Assembly (NCBI RefSeq): GCF_910592395.1
Contig: NC_088311.1
Location: 5,334,501 to 5,398,500, forward strand
Direction of reading: 5' to 3'
DNA: 64,000 nucleotides
From: Lineus longissimus
Lineage: Eukaryota; Nemertea; Pilidiophora; Heteronemertea; Lineidae
This document shows positions 23,244-33,492 of this stretch, piece after piece. Positions within the stretch are counted from its first letter, which is position 1, and every line of letters begins with the position of its first letter. The notes beneath the pieces are model-generated. The model had not been told where the DNA came from. It saw only the letters and a program-made list of their open reading frames with translations, and made no database searches. The position numbers and the translations under genes are program-made.

Positions 23244-25020
23244 CTTCTAGTATTTAACCAAAACTAAAAGAGCAACGGTCGTCATAGTTACTGAGGTGAA
23301 TTTTATTGTTTTATTTGCAGTCAAAACTAAACTTTTCAACGATGATGAAGTAAATATTGGATTTGATTTGACTGGTTTTAGGCTGTGAGAAGTAAGTGGC
23401 AGAGTTATTCTTTTCGAGATGGGTTGCATATTGTGGGGGTAGTTTTTACACCAAGAACCTTTGGTAGATGTAAAGAGTTACCTTTCTATTGGATTTGCTG
23501 AATAGATGGTTATTTCATTATGACCTTTAATACTGTTCTCCCTTTCAAATTAAAGGTGCCTGAGGTCAGAAGTCATTTAGGTTACTGTTTCAGTGAGTTG
23601 TGTACATTGTAAGAAATTTGTAAATTAAAAAATAATGTTCATCAATGCTAATATATTTCTCCGATTGAAAATGTGATTTTACGACATTGTACAGTTTAGA
23701 TGTGATAGATGTTCATTGATTGTACATAATATTAGTGATTTATTCGAAATGGATGAGTAGTTTCACTTCATATGATTCGGATGAAATATGGTTTTAACTA
23801 TTTGTTAATTCAGGCAGTTATTGTAATGTTTTATAGTGGTTATTTGAACAGCTTTAAATATTCATAATGGAATAACTGACACAGGTATCTTAGCCCCTCT
23901 CCATACTGTCCATCATGTTATATAATCCAATGATGATATATATGTCAGTCTGGGAAATAGATCCCAGATATTTTCGAACAAAATATTACTGGTCAAATGA
24001 TCAAAATGATGCTTCATTTGATTCTCAACAATCATGGTTCAAATGATGTGTTCAAGCAATTTACTATACAAAAATTAACTTTAATTTCTACCATTTGGTT
24101 GCGAGACACTAAGTATCGAACTTCTATCTTGTTTGTTAAATGTTTATTTTATATTATTTGGGCATTAAATAGTCCGTTAGTTTATATTGTTAATTAGGAA
24201 ATATACTGGTTTGTACCCCAGTTCTTCATATCCTCCTGACTGGCCACAAAGAGTGACATGTAACTGAGATTGAATTGAGTTGAAGGCTTCTACATCAAAA
24301 CTGAAACAAAGCTATATTTCACAACCTCATTATCATGTGCATCCATTCGTCTTTATCGTGAGCGTCGTAACTAAGCGTGGTTGCCAAAGATATGTGTTTC
24401 CGTGCCCACTTTCTCTTCACCGCAATTATAATACGTGGTCAATATCGGTGCGAGTATACAGTAATTCATATCATACATCGTAGAATGTCTTCATGTAGTG
24501 CCACCCTCTCCATGTAGTTTCGTGCTGTACCATCTCGTAGGCCTTTGGAACATCTATTAGCCCAGATTTGAGGGCTGGTATGGGCTGTCTCTCCCTTTTA
24601 ACTGAAGAATAACTCGTGTTGGCAGATATTTCATGTTCAATATCCTTTCCATTTCAAATGTTGGGTAGAACTTTTTCTTTCATTTGGTTAGTTCCAAGGC
24701 CATATCAGGGTAATCTTAATCCTGTTTCAATTGCTTTAAGAAATTAAATCAATTCAATAAGTCTTTTATGCTAAAATCTACTTGTAAAATGAATTGATAA
24801 TTCCTCTTTGATATTTTGTCAATATTTGTACATTGCACATGTAAATAAATAGTGAAGTGAACATTTGAATCTTGTTATTCATTTCTCTGGCTAAAGGTAT
24901 AAAGAGTGAGAAATATTTCATTCAACTTTACTGTCAGCTGGAGGTGATTGAAGTTGCCACTGGGTTGATATTATTAGCCTCACTGAGATTTGAGAGATCT
25001 CAGAGATGTACATGAAGCAG
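23244..25020. other. Intergenic DNA, nothing assignable
   Basis: AT-rich sequence with no recognised gene, domain or repeat family. An AATAAA occurs near 24843. Confidence 0.4.
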
Positions 25021-25029
25021 CTCATGTGT

Positions 25030-26560
25030 CGGGGAAAATATTACCACCATTCTCCCTTTGGTTGTGATTCCTCTCACTGTGCTCTTGAAGACCGGCACAA
25101 CCTGGCCATTGAGACAACAGATGTCACTCCTGGGACAATATCACCACCCTTCTGCAGAGTTTCCTCCCATCCTTCACTTGAAGACCAGCACAGCCTGGCT
25201 ATTGAGACAACTCATATAACTCCTGAGACAATTTCACCACCCTTCTGCCATTGGTAGAGATTCCTCCCATCCTTCTCTTGAAGACAGGCACAGCCTGGCT
25301 ATAGAGACAACTCATGTAACTCCTGGGACAATATCACCACCCTTTTGCCATTGGGAGAGTTTCCTCCCATCCTTCTCTTGAAGACAGGCACAACCTGGCC
25401 ATTGAGACAACACATGTCGCTCCTGGGACAATATCACCACCCTTCTGCCATTGGGAGATTCCTCCCATCCTTCTCTTGAAGACAGGCACAGCCTGGCTAT
25501 TGAGACAAATCATGTAACTTCTGGGACAATATCACCACCCTTCTGCCATTGGGAGAGATTCCTCCCATCCTTCTCTTGAAGGCAGGCACAACCTGGTCAT
25601 TGAGACATCTAATGTAACTCCTGGGACAATATCACCACCCTTTTGCCATTGGGAGAGTTTCCTCCCATCCTTCTCTTGAAGACAGGCACAACCTGGCCAT
25701 TGAGACAACACATGTCGCTCCTGGGACAATATCACCACCCTTCTGCCATTGGGAGAGATTCCTCCCATCCTTCTCTTGAAGACAGGCACAGCCTGGCTAT
25801 TGAGACAACTCATGTAACTCCTGGGACAATATCACCACCCTTCTGCCATTGGGAGAGATTCCTCCCATCTTTCTCTTGAAGACAGGCACAACCTGGCCAT
25901 TGAGACAACTCATGTAACTCCTGGGACAATATCACCACCCTTCTGCCATTGGTAGAGACTCCTCTCACTGTGTTCTTGAAGACAGGCAGAACCAGGCATT
26001 GAGACAACTCGTGTACCTCTGAGTGGCATGTGTATCTCCGTGGCGTACCAGATATATACGGTCCATGTGCCTGGGACAATATCAGGACCAACCTGCATTT
26101 TATAGAGATTCCGCTCGCTGTGATCTTGGAGACAGGTACAGCCTGGTCATTGAGACAACTCATGTACCTCGAATAGCTTATGTATCCCCAAGTAGCTCGT
26201 TGACCATTCAGCCTTTGATAGAGCTTTCTCTCACTGTGCTATGCCTCAAGTAGCTCCTGTATCTCCCCGGTGTACCTGATACAGCCCATGTGCCTGGAAC
26301 AATATTAGAAACATTCTGCCTTTGGTAGGGATTCATTCACTGTGCTCTTGAAGACAGGCACAACTTGGCCATTGACACAACTCAAGAAGCTCGTGTATCT
26401 CCCCGAATCTGATACAGCCCTCGTACCTGGGGGAAATGTCAGGACAATTCAGTCACTGGTAGAGATTTATATCTCTGTGTACTCTTGAAGACAAGCACAA
26501 CCGTATATCTCGAGAAGCCTGTGTATCTATTCGGTGTACCTGATATATACAGCTGATGTG
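25030..26560. repeat. About 100-bp minisatellite, decaying to the right
   Basis: CTCTTGAAGACAGGCACA recurs at spacings of 94-100 bases, with TCTTGAAG-type anchors near 25084, 25178, 25277, 25377, 25475, 25575, 25675, 25775, 25875 and 25975. Copies from about 25130 to 25960 are close to identical. To the right (26110, 26345, 26480) they become longer and diverged. Since 100 is not a multiple of three, reading frames shift between copies and the open frames here are not proteins. Confidence 0.9.
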
Positions 26561-26613
26561 CCCGAGATCACAGGCTGATCCTGCCTTTGAAGCACTTGGC
26601 AGTGACGGACTCG

Positions 26614-26760
26614 AAAGGGGCTGTAGCAAAATTAAAGTGAAGCCAAAAGAAACGAAAAATTTTCGTTTAGGGGAGGTTTTCGTTTAGGGAGGGGTTGGAG
26701 GAGAAACTGAAATTGTTAGTTTCTTTTGGCTTCACTTTAATTTTGCTACGGCCCCTAAAG
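26614..26760. mobile_element. 147-bp MITE with about 40-bp inverted termini
   Basis: The left terminus (26614-26653) and right terminus (26719-26760) are near-perfect inverted repeats. Both contain GTAGCAAAATTAAAGTGAAG followed by CCAAAAGAAAC, with one or two differences in the outer AGGGGC(T/C)GTAG. Only about 65 bases of purine-rich sequence lie between. No coding capacity. Confidence 0.75.
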
Positions 26761-27053
26761 ATGAGGCAAATTTCTCATCGAGTGAGGGGAGGGGAAGGCC
26801 ATTACTTCAGTAGCCTGGGTTTGGTCTCCCTGATGAATATGATTTATGTTCTTCGTTGATGGTGGGGGTGATGGTGGGGTCTTTCAAAAAAGGCGGATGG
26901 GGGTGCGGTAATCCGTCCTTGGTTTAGCCCTCTGGAGAAACTGTTTTCACCTTATCAGTCAAGTCAGCAGACGTAATTTCTATTTCCTGCTCAGTTTCCA
27001 CATTGTTACTTATTAAATAGCTGACGTTCCAGTCGTCACTACTCCTCATCAAT

Positions 27054-27290
27054 TTAAAAATCAGAGAGGTTTTCGTCGTCCGACTCCTCCATCTCCATGT
27101 CTACCACGACAATATCATCAGCTGGCTCAGGCCCCTACTGGCTTGGTGGAGATCTTCATGTCGCCTCTCGAAATCGTTACTGTCCTGGGTCCCTTCCCTT
27201 CCCTGGAATTGCGGCTTCGCTCAAACTCCCTTTTCCTCAGCTCAAGCTCTCTTTTCCTCTCTGCTGGAGCCTGCCTATATTGGGGTCTTT
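27054..27290 (-). pseudogene. Decayed coding fragment, possibly transposon-derived
   Basis: On the minus strand one frame gives a charged helix-like stretch (AERKRELELRKREFERSRNS) that ends in a stop. A second frame immediately after gives DIVVVDMEMEESDDENLSDF and a stop. Two adjoining coding-like fragments in different frames suggest one frameshifted gene. Charged helices with an acidic tail occur in DNA-binding accessory proteins of Harbinger-type transposons, but I cannot assign it. Confidence 0.3.
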
Positions 27291-27440
27291 AAAAGGCTTT
27301 ACTTGTGTATGCTTACATCCCATTATCGTAAGATATTAAGAGAAGTGCGAAAGATGGAAGCAAGTTTGGTAACGTTCGCGAGAACTTGGATTTGTTTCTG
27401 CCTTGGCAACGTCGGTCACTACGTCGCAACGCCTGAAGAC

Positions 27441-27448
27441 TGACGTCA
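27441..27448. promoter_or_regulatory. CRE/ATF palindrome
   Basis: A perfect TGACGTCA, about 1.1 kb upstream of the start codon of the 53-aa gene candidate. A TGACGTAA also occurs near 28396. Confidence 0.25.
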
Positions 27449-27716
27449 TAGGATGGGACGACAGGGAATATTGTAATGACGCCACTGATTTCATCGCCTT
27501 CGACGTGCTGGACGTTGTGGACACGTCTATAGTCAGGTCCAAGATGTTCAAAAATCTTGAAAATCGTTCTCATTTTCACAAATGATCTTGAATTTTCATC
27601 AAAACTACCGGGCTCAGATTGAGTGTTACAGCATGTCCCTGCATTTTTATAGTAGTTTTGTGATCGCAACTGGTCAGTTGTTTCTATTCAGTTTGAACTC
27701 ACTAATCTGGTCGGTC

Positions 27717-27775
27717 ACCTCTCTATTAAGAACAACACAGCCCCGAGGGTGTCCTTAATAGAGAGGTTCTATTGT
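27717..27775. mobile_element. Pogo/Tigger-like MITE remnant
   Basis: ACCTCTCTATTAAG (27717-27730) is inverted at 27754-27767, and the right side continues to a CAGTA-type end (...TTCTATTGTACTG). The terminal sequence type is one I associate with pogo/Tigger-family non-autonomous elements. Only about 60 bases remain. Confidence 0.45.
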
Positions 27776-28512
27776 ACTGCTAAGCATTTTATTAATTTGT
27801 CTTCTGCAGTGGAGACACAGAAAAAGCCTTCAAGAATTTGAACGAATTCTTGAGAAGAAGAAGAAGTTCGGGAATTAACGGGGAAAATTTGCGCCTCACC
27901 AAATTACGCACGTAAAATCTGTCATGCTATATGCTCGGCGAAACATGGAGACCCACAAATCCATCTACGCGCAAACTCCAGACTTCACGAACAAACTCCT
28001 TACTTTTGTAAATAGATGCCTAGGATCCAGAACTATTATATTGATTGATAGAGAAAAGTGACAAGGACGAGATTGCCGAGCACACACCAAGAAGAAACGA
28101 GCTCCATTTGAAGCAAAACACTTGCTTCACGCCTGTCATCGAAAGACAATGTCACAACCATTTATTCGTGATACTGATAAACGAAGTTCAATGACGGTAC
28201 GTCGCTACGGACGCTCTCAAAGATATTTCGGGATATTTCGGGATATTTCGGAATATCCTGAAAGGTGACAGAGAAAAATTACCAGATAAATAAATTTGAT
28301 TTAGGGCCTAAATTACACACAGGAATTTTTTTTAATTACCGCCGAAATTATATATGCTCCGGATGTTTGCCCCATCATGCCATCCGCCTGATGATAATGA
28401 CGTAATCACCACGATCGTCTGACCCTCGTGGGAAATTCATCGGAGCGGCCGCTTTCATGTTTCAAAACTTCGATCTCCCTTAAATTCTTCGATTTAACCT
28501 CTTAATTTGCAA

Positions 28513-31500
28513 ATGAAGACATTTTTGGATGGTAAGTTCATAGGTTAGATATTGTAGCTACTCCGTATTCCTATTTTTTGGCGTTTCTTGCGTTTTCGGG
28601 GCAATAATAAGAAGTTTAGTGCGACTGCGGCTGGCAAAAATTTTGATGGCAGCGTCGGCATGGTCGGGCATCTGCGCGCCGATTTTTTTCATAAAAAAAA
28701 ACATCCGAGTCTGTGTTCCATGATACTCACCAAAGTGCCGGTGTAACATCTGTGGTTGTTTCCCATGTGTCAGTGTTTCCAAACAATAGGCAGCTAGAGA
28801 GACCACGACTTTTCAATAGGGGGGATACACAGAAAAACTTGTCAATCTATTTTTGAGCGTTCCCAAACAATGAGGGGAAACACTCAAAAACAGAAACACT
28901 CAAAAACATTACACCGGAGCCAGGTATTCGTGTCCTATGTGTAATTTGGTATCTGATGAACTGAATTTCGTGGAGATTTTTACCAGTTTTGATAGTGAAA
29001 ATCATGTCGAAACTGACCAGTCCAGTCCGGTTTCGGCGGCCATGATGCTGCATGCACTGCGAACCACATGTGTATCCACACGTGTATGGCTGTGTACATG
29101 AAGGCAGTGAAATGGCTGCTTTCTGAATCCTTTTATTTTACTTTGTGGTGACCAAAAATTGGTCAATGCAAGGGGTTCCCCCCAAATTTTTGAATTCCAA
29201 ACAAACTGTCCATGGGGACACTTGATCATCCTTCTTGAACAGCAACCAATTCATTTTTTGACCATATTTCTCAGAAAAAATTTACCATCATTATCATCAT
29301 CATAGGGACATTTTCCAAACATTTGCACATGACTTGTCTATGTCAGAGGGGAAGTATTCTTGACATTTGAGGTGTCCACACAAGATGATTGAGGGGCTCA
29401 GAGTTGGTTGTGACTGTTGTCAGTGTTGATATTTTCCAAATGTGTGCCTGCATAACACTACAGGGGTGGGGATTAACAGTCAAAGGGATGGGGGGGGGGG
29501 GGGTTACCTTTCAGTTATTTCCCCTTGGGACACTTTATTCCTGCTATAGTTCCACTGAATAGTCATCCTTTGAAAAATTCTTCTTTCTCACTGGCAGAAG
29601 TCTAATGGTGTGGGGAGTTGACAATCCAATGGGGAAGGGGGTACCTTCCAGTTGCCTCCACACTGAGGAAAAACAAGGGATTGTAACTTCTGGGACAGAT
29701 TTCAAGAGGTTGTGCCTGACCAGGAGATTAGGCCAGACTTGCTCTGTGCTTTGAAGCACTTTTATAAGGAAACTTGCAACACTTTGAGAATTTTTCCGAA
29801 GTGCCAATTGTACAAGTGGTACTATTGACCATGATGAGCTGGGGATGTTCGAATTAAGGTTGTGTCCAAAGGAGCGGGTGTTTCCCACAGGTGAATGCAA
29901 TGGACCTTCAAAACATAGTCAAAGACTCAAAGAAAAGTTGCCAGCTAGATAGAGGGGACAGGCTGCATTGCAATCCAATGACACACTTTCACAAGTAGAT
30001 CAGGGTGTTTAGATTTTAGATATCCCTTGAGGGCTGCTCACAATCTCAGAACCACAAATAGGTCTTCAGATTTTAGATCTCCATTTGTGGATAGGTCATT
30101 GTCGAGACCAAAAAGATACGTTGGTGTTCAGGTTTCAGATGTCCCCTGATGAAGACAGACCTGTCACTACCACAACCACAAATATCAGTGTTCAGATACA
30201 AGATTTCAGACTTGAAAGGTGTTCAGATTTAAGTTGTCTTTCCAGGACAGGTCACTGTTTCAACCACCAATAGATCTCAGTGTTCAGGTTTCAGATGTCA
30301 CTAGAAGACAGGTCCATGTTACAACAAGAAATATATCTCTGCGTTCAGATCTGAAGTATCCCTCTAGGACATATTAGTGTCACAACCACCAATAGATCTT
30401 GGTGCTCAGATTTCAGATGTCCCTTGAAAACGGGTCATTGTCACAACCAGAAATAGATCCGGTGTACAGATTTTATATGTCTCTCCAGGACAGATCAATG
30501 TCACAACCACTAATAGGTGTTCTGATTTCCTTTGAGGACATTTCAATATCACAACCACAAATAGATATCTGTATTCAGATTTCCGATGTGCCTCAAAGAC
30601 AACTAGATCAGTGTCACAAACACAAGTAGTGTCGGCCAAGCATGAATAGGAGTAGGGGAGTCATTAAATTTTCAAGCAACATTCATTGCAGGGTTCTTGT
30701 CGAGATGAGCTTTTGCCCTGAGCTTGGACGGTCTCCCACACATGCTTGCGAAACTCCAAATTGGGACAGTAGGCTTCCTACAACTACTACATGCTGCAGA
30801 AACCTCTTGTTTGTAATGTTACCACTGCTTTGTGAGATACACTTTAATATCCAGCTTTAGGAAACTACAATTTATTGTTTTATTGCAGACAGCCTGGCCA
30901 GAGATGTTTCACGAACAAGTAAAATGACAAGTTCGGAGCTATGGATTCAATTTACCACCATCCCTCCTTCCAAGGAAGAACCAGCAAGATCTAGACCATA
31001 TCGAGGTAAGGCTTTAATTGATTCAAAATCGAATCCTTGCTCCTCTTCCCAGGGGTGGGCTGTCAAAGAGTGACTTCGTACCGGATCATGAAACATTCTA
31101 AGTTGTACCCTAGGAGGGCTACTTAGTAACAATTGTGTACAGAGACAACACTTAGGTGCCAGTACATCACATGAAGAATTACACCCAAAGAGTTGAGGGA
31201 TGGACATGGAGGAGTTTCTGGATGTTCTTTGTCTTCAGTGTTTGCTCTAGACTAGGAGAGGTTCTTCTCCAAGGAGTATTCCTACTTCCTCCAAGGTGGA
31301 ATGCTACCTTTTTCGTGCAAAGCCAATTCTGTTTATTGCCCTAGTCACTCCGTCTTCGGCCATCTTGCATCTGTATGTGTCCATGACTGGCTTGATAGTG
31401 ATACATTTTAGTATTCAATTTAAAAGTTTGAATTGTTTTATTGCAGACTGGCTGGCCAAAGATGTTTATTTTTGAATAGATATATGGTTGTTACATGCTG

Positions 31501-31823
31501 GAACGTTTTCGTATAGTCATAAAGCTTTAGTGTGAACACGGCTATTGAAAAATATTCACTGTTTTTAATCACAGCACAGAGTCTGAGCAGAATTGATGGT
31601 TTTCTGTGCTGCACTTCAGACCAGTGATCTGCTTATATGGCAGGTAATGGTACTTGTTTCTATAACAGCTTCTTATTTGCCCAGTGTCTTCATCTTCGGC
31701 AGATGATTATCTAGGTGTGAAAAAGCCAGGGGACCGTTCCATGTAATTGTTTATTTTGTTTAGAATTAAAAAAAATGAAAACTGTTGTCCTTTCCAGCTC
31801 CTCCATCTGATGGCACAGACTAG
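28513..31823 (+). CDS. Candidate 53-aa protein gene (3 exons)
   Basis: Exons 28513-28531, 30889-31005 and 31798-31823 join in frame through phase-1 introns. Donors are G|GTAAGT and G|GTAAGG; acceptors are tattgcag and tttccag. The product starts MKTFLDD, contains a middle segment with SELWIQFTTIPPS and a basic SRPYR, and ends SDGTD; it has no signal peptide or membrane segment. The start lies in a promoter-like region: TGACGTAA near 28396, a GC-rich patch, then an AT-rich leader. I do not recognise the family. A second acceptor and exon start almost identical to exon 2 occurs at 31449 and would give an early stop. The large first intron contains a diverged minisatellite. Confidence 0.5.
29490..29503. 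repeat. Homopolymer G run
   Basis: Fourteen consecutive G residues in the first intron of the 53-aa gene candidate. Confidence 0.8.
30000..30635. repeat. Diverged tandem repeat, about 60-65 bp period
   Basis: About ten copies of a unit built from CACAACCAC(A/C)AATAGAT, TGTTCAGATTTCAGATGTC and GAGGACAGGTCA(G/C)TGTC. The spacing is irregular, around 60-66 bases, and copies are well diverged. It lies inside the first intron of the 53-aa gene candidate. Not coding. Confidence 0.75.
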
Positions 31824-32224
31824 AAGAGAACAGCTACCGCCCCATCGTCCTCCTGGTAATCAAGCCAAGATCAGTCCACATGCTGAGGGTTGCAACTCCA
31901 ACTAGGTTCCAGAGTGAACTGCCATCACCGTACGATGTCCTTGTGCATTTTACAACCCTCTCTTAGTCTTAGTAAGCCAGAGGCCTTTCATGATGCTGTG
32001 TCTTTGTAGAAGAAATCATTAAAATCAGAGGAACTATCGTCTGATTTTCAGCACCTCAACGTGAAAACCACTGGTAATTGAAGCTGGTAGAGCGCCGTGA
32101 CATCTCTCGTAAACAAGCTGGGTTATGGACAAGGATCACGTCAACCAAGAGTTCAAATGTCTTGGACATGGAGAATATCAAGACGAACTGTGTGCCACCG
32201 AAAATACATGAAAGTTTACTTTTA

Positions 32225-32660
32225 AGCTCACCTCTTGGGAGCTTATACAACACCGTGGCGTCCGTCGCCATCGTCCGTTAGCAGAGCACGTGTTGTCACC
32301 GCCAGGGTTAGATGGCTAAAACTTGGTGTGATGGTAGCTTTGGGCAATATGCCCAGACTGATTTTTCTTTTTCGTGATATGACCTACTTTCAGGGCCAGG
32401 CGGCCATCTTGGAAATTTGTTTTTGTCTTTTTGAAGCTAATGGTTGTACGTAGAGTGACAACATTTTTATGGTGGGTGTATCTAATAAGGTTAAATGACA
32501 TATCACCCGGGTTTTTAATTGGACCTACTTTTCAAGGTCACAGAGGTCAAAGATCATTAAATCACTGATTGGTGGCATGTTTCGTTTCTATTTGAGCTAG
32601 AAGGTTCTAAACTTGTGAGGACATATATCTAGGGACACTCTATTCTACCCCAAATATTTA
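32225..32660. mobile_element. Fragment of a dispersed element with GTCCGT motif
   Basis: It begins AAGCTCACCTCTTGGGAGCTT, a short hairpin, followed by ATACAACACCGTGGCGTCCG and then GCCATCTTGGAAAT and GACCTACTTTTCAAGGTCAC motifs. The architecture resembles the left end of the 4.6-kb insert further right but the sequence differs. Right boundary uncertain. Confidence 0.4.
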
Positions 32661-32880
32661 CAAATATGGCTGCCAGGCAGCCATTGAAAATTAGACTAAG
32701 TGATTGAAACCAAATTTCATGTGATTGTATATCTATGTACCCTCTGCATCAACCCTGATTTTCAGTCGAATCCATTGACCAATACGGCATATAGTAATAA
32801 ATTAATAATAAATAATAAATTATGTGCAGACTTGGCTCTTCCTGAGATTGTAGGACTGGGTCCATTGAATGTAACAAAAA

Positions 32881-33492
32881 CTAGAATTGTCAGTTGAGTC
32901 TTTGCAGACTCTGTAGTCTCCGCCTCATATGCACACAGCCATGCATGTTGACAAAAACAAAACAAAAACATCGCACTTTCACTTCAGCGAAGCGATGGTT
33001 TACGTACGAAATACGACTGATCAAGGCAACATAAAGTGTCCAGAAGGGAAGAACACATTCTTGAAACTCAGCTGCTTTAATTCACTGCCGTTTATTCTTA
33101 TTTCATAGCCCATAAACTCCAAATATTAGGTTTTATAGAAAAATGCTTCGATGGTGTAGACTAGTCCCTGGTCTTTATCCGTTACGTTCCTCCATATGTG
33201 CAGCCAATATGTAATACACATAACGCGGGGCACCAGTCATCGTGCCGGAATGGCGAGGTTTATTGGTTAAAAATTTACATGTATTGCGCTATGCATGCCC
33301 ATAGCACTTTCGCGGCTGTAAACCAGATTGACTTCTTAGTTCATGGACACCCTCGTTTTATCGATGTTTTGCAATGCATTGCCGTGTTCATGTACATATG
33401 AAGCTTTCACCTGGGGACGAGAGTTTGCTGGAATAATTTCTTTAGGAGAATAATACCCTAATACAAAAGTCTCAGCCGATGGCGGAGACTAA
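32881..33492. mobile_element. 612-bp Helitron/Helentron-like insertion
   Basis: Intact units read GTAACAAAAA|TAATCGATGCC; here 612 bases separate the two halves. The insert begins CTAGAATTGTCAG with a GAGTCT-ttgc-AGACTC hairpin. It ends with the hairpin AGTCTC...GAGACT and a TAA tail. TAGTCTCCGCC (32914-32924) is inverted at 33481-33491. Duplication at the target is none, or at most an ambiguous AA. No coding frame is recognised, so it is non-autonomous. The Helitron-like assignment is inference from structure. Confidence 0.6.

Noticed and set aside
25030-26100. Open frames across the 100-bp repeats as a repeat-protein gene
   Set aside because: The period is not a multiple of three, so the frame changes at every copy; the frames open only by composition.
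28738-28916. CCGGTGTAA/TTACACCGG inverted pair as a transposon
   Set aside because: Only nine matching bases over 170 bp, with no extension or target duplication.
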